The notes: generated by a model from the letters alone, not told the origin. Positions 50,301 through 52,183 are shown, counted from the stretch's first letter. The stretch: 64,000 nucleotides of DNA from Hippasteria phrygiana (GCA_037893225.1 JAZGUH010000555.1:682001-746000); one strand, 5' to 3'. A program made the numbers and translations.

Positions 50301-51121
50301 AACACGGTTCCCCAAGACATCTGTTTCTCCATCAGCGACATCTGGGGAGTGGGGACCCATACTTACCTACCAGTTCAGTGGGTCCCCTATACCCTAGGAC
50401 AACTTAGTTCTCCAGCCTATGGGTCCCCTGTACCATTGGCAACCTCCCCCTTCGCTCCCTTCCTTCAGACTGACACGCCTCAATGATCATCCAGCATCCG
50501 AAGCCCTGCATGAGTTTGCATCCTTCTCACGCTTCACCGCTTCCAGACACCATATAAGCCTGCTTCACCTTTGGAATCCTCAGTCTCCTGACGACGGGCA
50601 GAGCATACTGTCTGAAACGTTGAGTTCCCTCCGGTTCTTTTCAGAACCACACATACTGACAAAAGAGATTTAATACATGGTGCTTACCTTATTGCCTTTC
50701 ACCATGCAAACCTTCAAATCTCACCTCTAATGCTGCAAATTGGCCCGGATTCTTTTGCTGTCCACTGGGCCATGAATTTTGGCCAACTTTAACCCTCCCT
50801 CTCTCGGGGCCAAAATGGAGCCAACTACCCTATAATATATCAAAACCTATCAAGTGACAGGTTGAAACACAAACAAGCTGTGAGAGTTGGTGGGTAGATT
50901 TTTTGATAGGCTGTGATAACTATAGGAGGGTTAATATTCCATAATCTTACTTTTTGTTTTTCCTCTTCAGATTTGCCCAATTTGTTATGAGTGAGGAAGA
51001 CCACGTTACGCGAAATGAGTTATCAACGTATGAAGATGAACTTTCCCTCCTGACTCTTGACACCAGTGATAGTGGCAGTAGCGACAGGATGACCAGTGAT
51101 AGTGAAATGGAAACAGACTAA
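8255..51121 (+). CDS. NEMP1: NEMP1-type nuclear envelope integral membrane protein (8 exons)
   Basis: The joined exons are 8255-8348, 18659-18768, 26895-27114, 30073-30145, 34571-34664, 38319-38656, 40850-41059 and 50971-51121. Together they are 1290 nt, 429 residues plus stop; human NEMP1 is about 444. Every intron is GT-AG and all seven phases fit. In order the protein has a signal peptide (about 1-25), a lumenal cysteine-containing domain (about 32-141), five or six hydrophobic helices (about 147-293), and a nucleoplasmic tail with ITEDEYYEQG and SPKRF (about 325-381). An acidic Ser/Asp-rich C-terminus follows. In animals NEMP proteins sit in the inner nuclear membrane, support nuclear envelope stiffness and fertility, and bind Ran or emerin in some species. 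The exon 6 end and exon 7 start (residues 294-325) are the least certain part. The introns are packed with transposons. Confidence 0.9.
8847..9294. mobile_element. Inverted-repeat element, CTAGTCTGGTTCCC ends
   Basis: CTAGTCTGGTTCCCAGACC at the left is mirrored by GGTCAGGGAACCAGACTAG at the right. A shorter relative with AGTCTGGTTTTCTGACC and GGTCAGGGAACTAGACT occurs at 29382-29470. The interior has no coding potential. It sits inside NEMP1 intron 1. Confidence 0.5.
9543..10261. mobile_element. Element with ATACCCCCAACCAAAATCGG ends, carrying a nested insert
   Basis: The ~47 bp ends are inverted. The left runs ATACCCCCAACCAAAATCGG, then TCAGGAACAGCAAATC and on to AAAATAA. The right is its reverse complement ending TGTGGGGGTAT. 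It is related to the 4508-4857 copy, and a third right end lies at 18580-18640. At 9846-10214 it is interrupted by a TTAACCCTAAC element. Confidence 0.6.
9846..10214. mobile_element. TTAACCCTAACCC element with GGATTTTGGAGGATTGAGG minisatellite
   Basis: The left end is TTAACCCTAACCCACCTCAA and the right end GGGGGTTAGGGTTAA. TTAA flanks both sides, and an extra TTAA stands at 9842-9845. The core is an imperfect minisatellite of ~40 bp units containing GAGGATTTTGGAGGATTGAG and GATGAATGGTGTTT. The host repeat copy at 4508-4857 lacks this insert. Confidence 0.7.
10436..11397. mobile_element. 962 bp inverted-repeat element rich in ACCCGGGTAA
   Basis: GGGTTTCACACTACTC at the left is mirrored by GCATAGTGTGAAACGGG at the right. 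ACCCGGGTAA-like and GTTAACCCGG-like words recur through both subterminal regions in opposite orientation. Only short frames are present (for example 10936-11133 on the - strand), with no recognised motif. It is non-autonomous, superfamily unknown. Confidence 0.6.
11630..13390. repeat. Tandem ~0.6 kb repeat packed with TGACGTCA palindromes
   Basis: Three units begin near 11630, 12210 and 12813, each with ATAGACTTTG(T/C)ACA(C/T)GAATTTTGT. Each goes through AGACCCTA(G/A)GCTGAAA, TAGGTCCGAT, TATGTTGGTA and GTAATAGCTTTGTTAG. Each unit carries many copies of TGACGTCA, often paired as GTGACGTCATGATGACGTCATC. The third unit decays after about 13210. TGACGTCA is the consensus binding site of CREB/ATF proteins. 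Whether it functions here or is only a repeat feature cannot be told from sequence. Confidence 0.75.
13600..14170. repeat. ~170 bp tandem repeat
   Basis: Three to four imperfect copies share GACCAAGACTG, GGGAGAAGAAGCATTT, TTTTTGAAGAAAATGACC, TTGGCCAAATTCTGTGAACA and CTTGGTCCAAAGATGTAACT. The array is followed by GCCAAATTTGG-type sequence and a (GAAA)n run at about 14269-14290. It directly follows the TGACGTCA array and may be part of the same larger dispersed repeat. Confidence 0.7.
14170..16640. other. Gene-free stretch in intron 1
   Basis: It contains the (GAAA)n run, a short hairpin at 14708-14760 (GGTCCGCCATTTTATGGAGT mirrored by CAAAATGGCGGACCG), a tRNA-like SINE head at 15321-15402, and scattered TAGTA(T/C)TTTGTAG words around 16000-16560. 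No frame here shows recognisable protein content. Confidence 0.4.
15321..15402 (+). repeat. tRNA-derived SINE head
   Basis: TGGTCTAGTGGTTAAGAC (A-box-like) and GTGGGTTCGAATCCAACCC (B-box-like) are spaced as in a tRNA, and an A-rich then T-rich tail follows. The anticodon stem region does not fold into a standard tRNA, so I call it a tRNA-derived repeat and not a tRNA gene. Confidence 0.45.
16650..17035. mobile_element. Inverted-repeat element carrying a SAP-like ORF fragment
   Basis: The ~65 bp arms at 16650-16716 and 16966-17035 match in inverted orientation. They share CTCTGAATTCGGTCGATTCA, GGCGCCGCCAGC.GCAAGCC and GGGAAAAGGCCAATTT-type blocks. On the - strand between them, and running into the right arm, is an open frame whose end resembles a SAP domain. 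The element is 386 bp, so it is probably a deletion derivative of a coding transposon or has captured an exon. Confidence 0.6.
16777..16914 (-). pseudogene. SAP-domain-like N-terminal fragment
   Basis: Within the - strand frame 17037-16777, the residues after SSMDLARM read RVDELKQFLTNRGILCAGKK followed by REELIDLAEK. This matches the SAP helix-turn-helix pattern (L-K-x-x-L-x-x-R-G-(I/L)-x-x-x-G-x-K-x-x-L-x-x-L). SAP motifs bind DNA and often start proteins of invertebrate transposons and YqaJ-type recombinase-like ORFs. Nothing downstream in this element continues the protein, so it is a fragment. Functional expression is unlikely. Confidence 0.4.
17148..17415 (+). repeat. tRNA-derived SINE
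   Basis: GAGGTTGGTGTAGTGGTACT (A box) and CCTGGTTCGAATCC (B box) head a ~200 bp body with GTGGGTTTTCTCCAG, CTTCCTCATCTGCTGTCATG and GGTCGAGAGACTCTCG. It ends in an AT-rich AATAATAAATAG. An older relative is at 5837-6045. Confidence 0.65.
17448..18266. mobile_element. TTAACCCTAACCC element, 819 bp, minisatellite core
   Basis: TTAACCCTAACCCACCCCAA at the left is mirrored by GGGGGTTAGGGTTAA at the right, with TTAA at each border. The core is about sixteen ~40 bp units alternating GGAGGATTTTGGAGGATTGA with GGATGAATGGTGTTTCAAGC, and a second unit type with TTCAAGAAAAAGG. It is the larger sister of the element at 9846-10214, with a longer array. Frames in both directions stay open only because the unit repeats. 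Confidence 0.7.
18659..18768 (+). CDS. NEMP1: NEMP1 exon 2: start of lumenal domain
   Basis: The acceptor is a long pyrimidine tract ending TTCTTCAG, and the donor is AAAC|GTAAGA. Only one of three frames is open. It reads WPVNVRLLDSTKINHYSKCF and then ends NWTWLRLWSSLN. The pattern of a hydrophobic/Leu stretch, Cys and then W-x-x-(I/L)-W corresponds to the N-terminal lumenal part of NEMP proteins. The sequence just before the acceptor belongs to a dispersed repeat end (about 18580-18640), so the repeat abuts or supplies part of the branchpoint region. Confidence 0.8.
18822..18962. mobile_element. TAACCCTAACCC element, GCCAGACGC hairpin subtype
   Basis: ATAACCCTAACCCTCCAGGG opens the element, and GCGTCTGGCAGGGTTAGGGA closes it. 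CCCTGCCAGACGC near the left end pairs with GCGTCTGGCAGGG at the right. A near-identical copy is at 28239-28381, 9.3 kb away. It lies 54 bp downstream of NEMP1 exon 2. Confidence 0.7.
18998..19384. mobile_element. Foldback element with two divergent tRNA-like modules
   Basis: GTCAAACAAACTACAAGGCA...CTGAC at the left is mirrored by GTCAGTTTCCCTTGTGG...TTTGAC at the right. Each arm contains a tRNA-like module: - strand at about 19077-19140 and + strand at about 19247-19315, with TAGCTCAGTTGGTAGAGCG-like A boxes and GGTTCAAATCCCGCTCC-like B boxes. The modules point outward. A second full copy is at 35257-35612, and a half copy follows at 19460-19640. Confidence 0.65.
19552..19627 (+). repeat. tRNA-like module, best-preserved copy
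   Basis: It starts GGCAAGATAGCTCAGTTAGT and ends GGTTCAAATCCCGCTCCTGC C. The acceptor ends pair (GGCAAGA with TCCTGCC, one mismatch) and the D arm GCTC/GAGC is intact. The predicted anticodon loop lacks the invariant U before the anticodon, and the T stem has a mismatch. This is why I treat it as a tRNA-derived repeat and not a working tRNA gene. Confidence 0.5.
19745..19940 (+). repeat. 3' fragment of a Penelope-like element
   Basis: CTGAGGACGGACAGAG...CTGTCCGAAACGTCGAG, CGGTTCTTTTCAGAACCACA, AGAGATTTATTTCACATGGTG and AAGCTTCAAATC line up in order with 50588-50720, directly downstream of the Penelope-like coding remnant. Only the non-coding tail is present. The first 34 bases resemble a hammerhead ribozyme core. 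Confidence 0.5.
20138..20624. mobile_element. Tigger/pogo-like MITE
   Basis: CAGTGGAACGCCGCTATAAC GAAC at the left is mirrored by GTTCTAGCGGCGTTCCACTG at the right, and both ends are flanked by TA (20136-20137 and 20625-20626). CAGT(G/A)GAAC...C(T/G)(A/C)TA(T/A)AACGAAC ends with a TA duplication are characteristic of Tigger/pogo elements of the IS630-Tc1-mariner group. No transposase remains. Confidence 0.75.
21029..21992 (+). mobile_element. Decayed mariner transposon
   Basis: CGAGGTGCAATCAAAAGG...TCTGAGACTG at the left is mirrored by CAGTCTCTGAACTTTTTGAT CGCACCTCA at the right, with TA at both borders (21027-21028 and 21993-21994). The ~960 bp length is short of an intact mariner (about 1.3 kb), so an internal deletion is likely in the N-terminal half of the transposase. 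Confidence 0.85.
21230..21905 (+). pseudogene. Mariner transposase pseudogene
   Basis: Fragments in shifting frames are recognisable: SWVYGYDPETKQQS near 21346, then SMLIVFFDIR near 21455, GQTVN.DFYC.VLRRLRENI near 21508-21570, WVLQHDNVPAHSALKTREFL near 21604-21663 and the YP/PDLAP and DYFEGD remnants to about 21912. HDN.PAH contains the second catalytic Asp of the DDD triad. A stop follows KQQSS, and at least three frameshifts break the protein, so it is not active. Confidence 0.8.
22145..22868. other. Gene-free stretch in intron 2
   Basis: It is AT-rich and T-run-rich, with repeated words such as CCTACTTTT.TCCT and TTTTCCTA around 22260-22640. No ORF has protein features and no clear inverted ends are visible. 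It is probably old repeat sequence. Confidence 0.35.
22869..23472. mobile_element. 0.6 kb foldback element with ~125-140 bp arms
   Basis: CTAGCACTGAAGGGCTTGCA and on to CTCAGTGCA (22869-23003) is matched in inverted orientation by 23347-23472. Shared blocks include GTGAGATTGCACCTGTCACC, AACCCATTGTTAAACAAATG and GCGGGGAA/TTCCCCGC next to GGTTATA. The ~340 bp between the arms contains a - strand frame (23321-22989) with a basic Lys-rich stretch and a small Cys/His cluster (CGHERCQNYRG...HNC). I do not recognise it. Confidence 0.7.
23889..24239. mobile_element. TAACCC element, AAATCCAACAAAATCCAAC subtype (- orientation)
   Basis: Its reverse complement aligns with 30793-31060. Shared words are TGCTAAATCCAACAAT, GATTCTGCAGT, CCAGCCTTGGCATTTTGCA, GTATTTGTTTGTA and CTGCCAAATCCAACAAAATC. 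The left border has AACTCTAACCCTGC, and the right border runs straight into the next element's TTAACCCTAACCCC. A partial third copy is at 36010-36120. Confidence 0.55.
24236..24817. mobile_element. TTAACCCTAACCCC element containing an ACATGT array
   Basis: TTAACCCTAACCCCCTACGC opens it and TAGTTAGGGTTAA closes it. Outside the array, the sequence matches the reverse complement of the element at 42112-42335 almost throughout (AGGAAGTGTCCTCAACCTG, CACTGTGCAGT, GCACATTCTTTGGAC..., GCATCATAGCTCCATGTAAA, CCTCCAACAG...). The related copy has no array, so the array arose inside this copy. Confidence 0.75.
24329..24673. repeat. (ACATGT)n microsatellite, ~57 copies
   Basis: It is a nearly perfect run of the self-complementary hexamer ACATGT. 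All six frames stay open, giving spurious Cys-Thr, Met-Tyr or His-Val peptides that should not be annotated as genes. TACATGTA words are also scattered all over the window. The exact copy number in an assembly of this kind of sequence may be unreliable. Confidence 0.95.
24820..26080. other. Gene-free stretch in intron 2
   Basis: It contains a G run at 24893-24902, a CCGCCC(C)-rich patch near 24953-25040, and an AT-rich remainder. A segment around 25570-25740 (GTCATTGGGGTCCAAAAGTG, CTTCTATCTCCAAGAGTGATT) has an inverted relative at about 47620-47820, so it is dispersed repeat. I see no host exon. Confidence 0.35.
26090..26340 (-). repeat. tRNA-derived SINE
   Basis: Read on the - strand it begins near GTTGTGGCCTCGTGTACTGG, contains a CTGTGGGTTCAATTCC B box, then CTTGTGTCCTTGAGCAAGAA and CTCTCCACCCAGGAG, a body shared by many marine-invertebrate tRNA SINEs. 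The - strand frame crossing it is incidental. Confidence 0.55.
26349..26752. mobile_element. MITE with AAGCCGTGTCCACATTGGAC ends
   Basis: AAGCCGTGTCCACATTGGAC at the left is mirrored by GTCCAATGCGAACGCGGCTT at the right. A shorter relative is at about 38178-38263 (CCGCGTGTCCCCATTGGACT and AGTCCAATGGAAACACGGCC). No coding capacity. It lies 140 bp upstream of NEMP1 exon 3. Confidence 0.6.
26895..27114 (+). CDS. NEMP1: NEMP1 exon 3: lumenal domain
   Basis: The exon starts in phase 0 after GAATCGCAG, itself preceded by a ~25 base C run acting as the pyrimidine tract. It encodes VKVENVGPTKSKITIVTGAN, continues through NGLLPSFLPPWVW, and ends NNCIGVQAEEAVHITVTET. The conserved Cys followed by an alternating beta-like stretch matches the end of the NEMP lumenal domain. 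The donor CCT|GTAGGT leaves phase 1, which exon 4 needs. A downstream GT at 27119 would give a stop in exon 4 and is rejected. Confidence 0.8.
27202..27460. mobile_element. TTAACC element with GGATTCAGGATACCTCCA repeats
   Basis: TTAACCTACCTGAATCCATC on the left and AGGGGTTAGGGTTAA on the right. Inside, a unit containing GGATTTYGRYGGATTCAGGA TACCTCCATATTGA is repeated about three times. It follows the design of the larger members but with a different unit. Confidence 0.6.
28239..28381. mobile_element. TTAAYCCTAACCC element, GCCAGACGC hairpin subtype
   Basis: It is nearly identical over its whole ~140 bp to 18822-18962 (CATTTTGGCTAGAAACCCTG, CAGATTGCATACTTTGTCAC, CAGATGCACTGTGCTGCGTC). A second partial TTAACCCTAAC end precedes it at 28221, as if the left end was duplicated. 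Confidence 0.7.
28856..29027. mobile_element. hAT-like MITE with perfect 8 bp target duplication
   Basis: The ~29 bp inverted ends are CAGAGTTGCAATCAAGTCAA TCACAAGTC on the left and its reverse complement on the right (one mismatch). Both sides are flanked by CCAAAGAC (28848-28855 and 29028-29035). An 8 bp duplication plus CA...TG ends are the hAT hallmark. CTTGTGA(T/C) words fill the subterminal parts. Relatives are at 38740-39112 and 39906-40105. Confidence 0.85.
29250..29640 (+). repeat. Dispersed repeat shared with 48250-48680
   Basis: GACCTGTTTAAAGTTTTG..., CACAGGATGATTGAGACTAC TA and AGTAAGGTATTTC.TAATAAT are shared in the same order. Each copy carries a different nested inverted-repeat insert: 29382-29470 here and 48396-48512 there. 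No coding sequence. Confidence 0.5.
30073..30145 (+). CDS. NEMP1: NEMP1 exon 4: first transmembrane helix
   Basis: The acceptor is TTCTTATCTAG and the donor TCA|GTAAGA. The 73 bp encode VNEIYFLLTLVGVILFLAAP RLS, a single hydrophobic helix preceded by an acidic residue. This corresponds to the helix after the lumenal domain in NEMP proteins. The exon enters in phase 1 and leaves in phase 2. Confidence 0.8.
30440..30780 (+). repeat. Dispersed repeat shared with 34030-34330
   Basis: Both copies share GTCAGGATTTTTCCTGATTT-type sequence, AAGAATCTCTTT, GTAAAAGTGGATATAG and CATTTTAAGGGG. A weaker trace is near 36630. It lies just after exon 4, and the sister copy just before exon 5. No function seen. 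Confidence 0.5.
30793..31060 (+). mobile_element. TAACCC element, AAATCCAACAAAATCCAAC subtype (+ orientation)
   Basis: AATAACCCTAACCCCCCTTC opens it, followed by several TCCAACAAAAT(C/A)CAAC words. It aligns with the reverse complement of 23889-24239. The right terminus is not obvious here, so the copy may be truncated. Confidence 0.5.
31363..31837. mobile_element. MITE with tandemly expanded left end
   Basis: The right side ends CTAAAGATGGCGGTATCCGC GAAACGGCTTA, the inverse of the CATAAGCCGTTTCGCGG family end seen at 3905. On the left, CATAAGCCATTTAACGGATA CCGCCATCTTTG starts the element. The CCGCCATCTTTG part is then repeated about fourteen times before the true inverted arm resumes at about 31642 (GATACCGCCATCTTTAGGGG). 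The inner arms GTGATCTCCATGGCGATTGT and CAATCTCCATGGAGATCATG pair. Confidence 0.65.
31382..31662. repeat. 19-20 bp minisatellite, CCGCCATCTTTGCTCGATR
   Basis: About fourteen units of CCGCCATCTTTGCTCGATG, with later units reading GCTCCATA and one GCACGATG. It keeps frames open on both strands (KDGG.EQRWR.. and FARCRHLCSMPPSL peptides), which are artefacts. The unit equals the terminal inverted repeat of the surrounding MITE. Confidence 0.9.
32035..33530 (-). pseudogene. RTE-like LINE, internally deleted
   Basis: On the - strand, the endonuclease part near 33056-32770 reads GYTFFWSGKSEADRRIHGLG, then GISEHLMLCRLRL, FASVISSYAPT and FYEDL. After a gap where the reverse transcriptase core should be, the C-terminus (32535-32040) reads RWQDRITNIEVLERA, AQLRWTGHLVRM, LPKQMFYGEL, KRYKDQLKQTLKAY and ICPDCGRSCRSRIGLFSHR. 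These are typical of RTE-clade-like non-LTR elements. The catalytic RT motifs are missing and there are several frameshifts. The 5' part extends to about 33530 or further. Confidence 0.75.
34571..34664 (+). CDS. NEMP1: NEMP1 exon 5: second transmembrane helix, YSTG motif
   Basis: The acceptor is TTTGTATTAG and the donor CCAAGA|GTAAGT, a near-perfect consensus. It encodes SVVFHYSTGVTVGVLASLLV followed by LVYILSRFIPR. The (F/Y)-x-YSTG-x-(T/S)-x-G-x-x-ASLL string and the terminal SRF.P are the most recognisable part of the NEMP family. Confidence 0.9.
34834..35050. mobile_element. MITE with GGTTCATACTTCATGCGAAT ends, nested insert
   Basis: AAGCCCGGTTCATACTTCAT GCGAATG at the left is mirrored by CATTCGCATGAAGTATGAAC CAGGCTT at the right. 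The right arm has GCATTC repeated four times. A 70 bp TTAACCC element (34880-34949) sits inside, so without it this is a ~145 bp hairpin. Confidence 0.7.
34880..34949. mobile_element. Minimal 70 bp TTAACCCTAAC element
   Basis: TTAACCCTAACTCCCTAGGT through GACTGTTAGGGTTAA, bordered by TTAA on both sides. It is nearly identical in inverse orientation to 44718-44785, and related to 47446-47509. It is inserted in the MITE at 34834-35050. At 70 bp it is among the smallest full elements in the window. Confidence 0.7.
35257..35612. mobile_element. Foldback element with two divergent tRNA-like modules, copy 2
   Basis: AAACAAACCACAAGGGAAAC TGACTTGG on the left, a - strand tRNA-like module at about 35325-35397, a spacer with TTGGGAGACCGCCAACATAG GGC, and a + strand module at about 35510-35583 (GGTTCGAATCCCGCTTCTGC C). 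The layout matches 18998-19384. The right terminus is degraded. Confidence 0.6.
37400..37670 (+). repeat. LINE-like 3' end with (AAATCC)n tail
   Basis: An AT-rich segment with TTTGTATGTATTTTGTTTAT, then ...GCCTGCGGGCAACGATATGA ATGAAATAATCC, runs into about fifteen copies of AAATCC (37579-37670). A unique 3' sequence ending in a simple repeat is the usual form of a truncated non-LTR insertion. No coding part is present, so the clade is unknown. Confidence 0.5.
37860..38040 (-). repeat. Poly-C/G-flanked dispersed repeat, inverse copy of 54590-54740
   Basis: TTACCTAACACATCCCCCC...GAATTCCTGAGATTCC.GG AACACAATGACCAACACAAA AGAG is the reverse complement of the segment at 54600-54720. The two copies lie 16.7 kb apart in opposite orientation. 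Confidence 0.6.
38319..38656 (+). CDS. NEMP1: NEMP1 exon 6: remaining transmembrane helices
   Basis: The exon starts in phase 0 after CCCTGTGCAG with KTGALSLLIGGWALCIYFLH. It then has YLLGYFVLTALISFAVCYWY G and TIYLIQLFLQLLGLVCIY. I-GGWS/A, ISFAVCYxYGP and LQLxGL are family landmarks. Two donors are possible. GTAAGG at 38607 leaves phase 0. GTAAAT at 38657 leaves phase 2, the phase exon 7 requires, and adds VRWLPCRSLRRATSVL, resembling the basic WL...CRK segment of NEMP1. I prefer the second, but a missed small exon is possible. Confidence 0.8.
38740..39112. mobile_element. hAT-like MITE with GGACTTGTGAAA minisatellite
   Basis: CAGAGATTTTAGTCGAGTCC at the left is mirrored by GGACTCGAATACAACTCTG at the right. 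The flanks GTTTGACC and GTTTTGAC agree as a mutated ~8 bp duplication. The right half is a 12 bp minisatellite, four units of CTTGTGACTGGG then about fourteen of CTTGTGAAAGGA (about 38890-39098). Related MITEs have only two or three such units. It sits 83 bp after NEMP1 exon 6. Confidence 0.75.
39906..40105. mobile_element. hAT-like MITE
   Basis: CAGTGATGTAGTTGAGGCC at the left is mirrored by GGTCTCGACTACATCACTG at the right. The flanks GCAGTTTG (39898-39905) and GCAGTTTA (40106-40113) match at 7 of 8 positions. It contains AAGCATTCCTTTGTC and two units of TGGTCTTGTGAA, the same design as 38740-39112. Confidence 0.8.
40850..41059 (+). CDS. NEMP1: NEMP1 exon 7: nucleoplasmic EEY/LREYC region
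   Basis: It encodes KIRFITEDEYYEQGRVKTRE, then ALDQLREYCRSPECKQWKMI and ends SPKR. These match the conserved (L/F)-T-E-(E/D)-EY..QG-x-V-x-T-x-x-AL-x-x-LREYC-x-SP-x-C-x-x-WK and SPKRF of NEMP proteins. The donor AAGAG|GTTTGT is weak but splits the Arg codon correctly for exon 8. Reading past it meets a stop after FVNPVYQ. The first ~20 residues are poorly conserved, so the acceptor (TATATTTAG at 40841-40849) is less certain than the rest. Confidence 0.85.
41622..42040 (+). repeat. ~210 bp repeat, two tandem copies
   Basis: Copies start near 41622 and 41832 and share CCGAGGACAAGAG.AGAAAG, GTTGAAATCGGTCCTCG, ACGTGCTTAGTCTAT.GGGTT and GGAACAATAGGAAACACAAA GC. A third copy is at 45521-45735. Related motifs recur at 43370-43560, 44820-45310, 45745-45910 and 53250-53400, so the family is widespread between 41 and 54 kb. 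Confidence 0.65.
42112..42335. mobile_element. TTAAYCCTAAC element without the ACATGT array
   Basis: TTAATCCTAACTACCCCAAG opens it and TAGGTGGTTAGGGTTTAA closes it. It corresponds end to end to the reverse complement of 24236-24817. Where that copy has the (ACATGT)n array, this one reads only GTGCCATAGGTATACTGCAC. Confidence 0.75.
42336..43250. other. Gene-free stretch with one SINE
   Basis: A - strand tRNA-derived SINE lies at about 42660-42778. Its reverse strand carries GTGGCCCAGTGGTTTGGAGC as A box and GTGGGTTCGAGCCCGG as B box. The rest is AT-rich with no protein-like frame. Confidence 0.45.
44718..44785. mobile_element. Minimal TTAACCC element, inverse copy
   Basis: TACCCTAACAGTGCTGAATC through GGGAGTTGGGGTTAA is the reverse complement of 34880-34949 with only a few differences, including a lost left TTAA. 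Confidence 0.65.
44800..45910 (+). repeat. Cluster of GGACAATAGGGTCC-type dispersed repeats
   Basis: AACAAAGTAGGAAAATAGGG, GGACAATAGGGTCC(C/A)C and TGTACAAA.CCAATGAGGG recur at about 40-200 bp spacing. The third ~210 bp repeat copy lies at 45521-45735, and 45745-45905 repeats 44810-44950. The region is non-coding and repetitive. Confidence 0.55.
46140..47445. other. Gene-free stretch in intron 7
   Basis: I see no protein-like frame and no clear mobile-element ends. TACATGTA words and CGATCG-containing words (about 47216-47370, GATCGGTCAATCGCG against TCGGTCGATCGTGACG) are the only visible pattern. The latter may be the ends of a small inverted repeat. Confidence 0.3.
47446..47509. mobile_element. 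Minimal TTACCCTAACCCC element
   Basis: TTACCCTAACCCCCTAGGGT through GAGGACTGTTAGGGTTAA. The ends and length match the 34880 and 44718 copies, but the middle differs at many positions, so it is an older or distinct subtype. Confidence 0.6.
48250..48680 (+). repeat. Dispersed repeat with a nested hairpin element
   Basis: It aligns with 29250-29640. A 117 bp inverted-repeat element is nested at 48396-48512 (TAGCCTTTAGTCAAGACGC mirrored by GCGCCTTGACTAAAGGCTA). Right after it comes a perfect 32 bp palindrome at about 48519-48551 centred on CCAGCTGG. A run of GATTTAAATCA palindromes precedes the region at 47990-48045. Confidence 0.55.
48975..50487 (+). pseudogene. Penelope-like retroelement, RT plus GIY-YIG remnant
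   Basis: Fragments in shifting frames read GGPTYDTARHLAKIL, LVGNTEHHIKNS, DDIMVSFDVVFLFTNLPT (48990-49220), GTSMGSLISQVLADIFMEEF (about 49370-49430), RYVDDTFVI (49468-49494), ISFLDVEVSRKQDGSLTRSV YRKPTHTDRYL (49590-49685) and GVYKIPCQCGKVYIGETGRD L (50050-50112). FDV, YVDD and the GIY-YIG-like VYKI..C...YIGET signature are diagnostic for Penelope-like elements with an endonuclease. At least four frameshifts and a missing N-terminus make it dead. It lies ~480 bp upstream of NEMP1 exon 8. Confidence 0.85.
50588..50622 (+). ncRNA. Hammerhead-ribozyme-like motif in the Penelope tail
   Basis: CTGACGA (matching CUGANGA) is followed by a GGGCAG/CTGTCT stem with loop AGCATA, then GAAAC. Penelope-like elements are known to carry hammerhead motifs. 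The homologous tail at 19757-19790 has CTGAGGA, a GGACAG/CTGTCC stem and GAAAC, with compensating bases. An unpaired C at the base of stem II and the very short stem III make self-cleavage doubtful. Confidence 0.3.
50971..51121 (+). CDS. NEMP1: NEMP1 exon 8: last coding exon
   Basis: The acceptor TTTTTCCTCTTCAG is strong. The first base completes the Arg of SPKR, and the frame continues FAQFVMSEEDHVTRNELSTY through a Ser/Asp-rich tail to a TAA at 51119-51121. SPKRFA.FV is conserved in vertebrate NEMP1. The acidic, serine-rich end suits the nucleoplasmic tail. The exon is isolated from exon 7 by a ~9.9 kb intron. Confidence 0.88.
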
Positions 51122-51751
51122 AACACGTCCAAATTCTTGCTCTAAAAAAATGTTCATCTACTGTGTGTATTTTAAACTGTATTTTTCCCTTCTGTCTGTG
51201 ACAGCACATTTGTTTTAAAATTTGCTTCACGGTAGGAAACCATTTCAGATATTATATTTATTTATTGGTTTATGCAATTGCTTTTCTTTTTTGTCTGTGA
51301 TTTGCCTTACTGACTGTCGGATGAAAAAAAGTTTTGAACACAAGAAACCGCTTTCTTCCAGACACACCCGCAACTTCAGCTGTCTGTAGGAACCAGCCCA
51401 CTTGTACTGTCTACTGGAATACAAATAATGCAATATCAGAATACTGGAATTGATGAATCCCAAATTCGGGGTTAGAAAGCGAGGCTCTCAGTGCTAAGTA
51501 AACACTATGCTGAATGTGCACTGCTCTCCACCATTTATGGTGTGATTCTTTTATGCATGAATGAATTTGTTGAAAAGCACTGCATTTTGTGTTTTTTTAG
51601 CACTGAGATCCTGACTTTTAACCCGGAAGTGTGCAGAAGGGGCCAACGTGAAATTTGTCTGTAGTCTTGAGATCATTTGGTTAGTAAAACCTGCATTTTC
51701 ATAAATCGTGCTTTTGTTGCTGAAAAAATGGATATGTTGCACATCTGTGTA

Positions 51752-52183
51752 CAGCGTGGGTGGTTAAAAAAAAGTTAACCCAAGTTTAAGGTGATTGTTC
51801 ACCCACCTCCTACAATTCCATTGAATTTGTGTTTACCTAGTGTTGATGAGTAGGGTGTTTAGAAATAATCCTGAAAAAATGCTACTGAGGTCTAGCTTAA
51901 TCGGATGTCAAGATATGACCTATTACAGATGGCATGTACAGAACTGACTTCTCCACGGGAGCTTCAATGAAGCATGTTGAAGACAGAAACTAAAGGCAAG
52001 AAGCTCCCGTGGACAAGCCAGTTTTGTACATGCCATCTGTAATGGGTCCTATCTTGAGATCCAATTTAGCTAGACCTAGCATTTTTTCAGGATTATTTCT
52101 AAACACCCTACTCATCAACACTAGGTAAACACACATTTTCTAGAATTGTAGGAGGTGGGTGAACAACTTTTTTAACCACCCTG
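51752..52183. mobile_element. Foldback MITE in the NEMP1 3' UTR
   Basis: The left end CAGCGTGGGTGGTTAAAA and right end TTTTTTAACCACCCTG are inverted, with TA on both outer sides (51750-51751 and 52184-52185). This fits a Tc1/mariner-type MITE. The arms extend nearly to the centre (CACCCACCTCCTACAATTC, GTGTTGATGAGTAGGGTGTT TAGAAATAATCCTGAAAAAA TGC, CAGATGGCATGTACA), about 200 bp each, so the RNA would be almost fully double-stranded. Confidence 0.75.
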
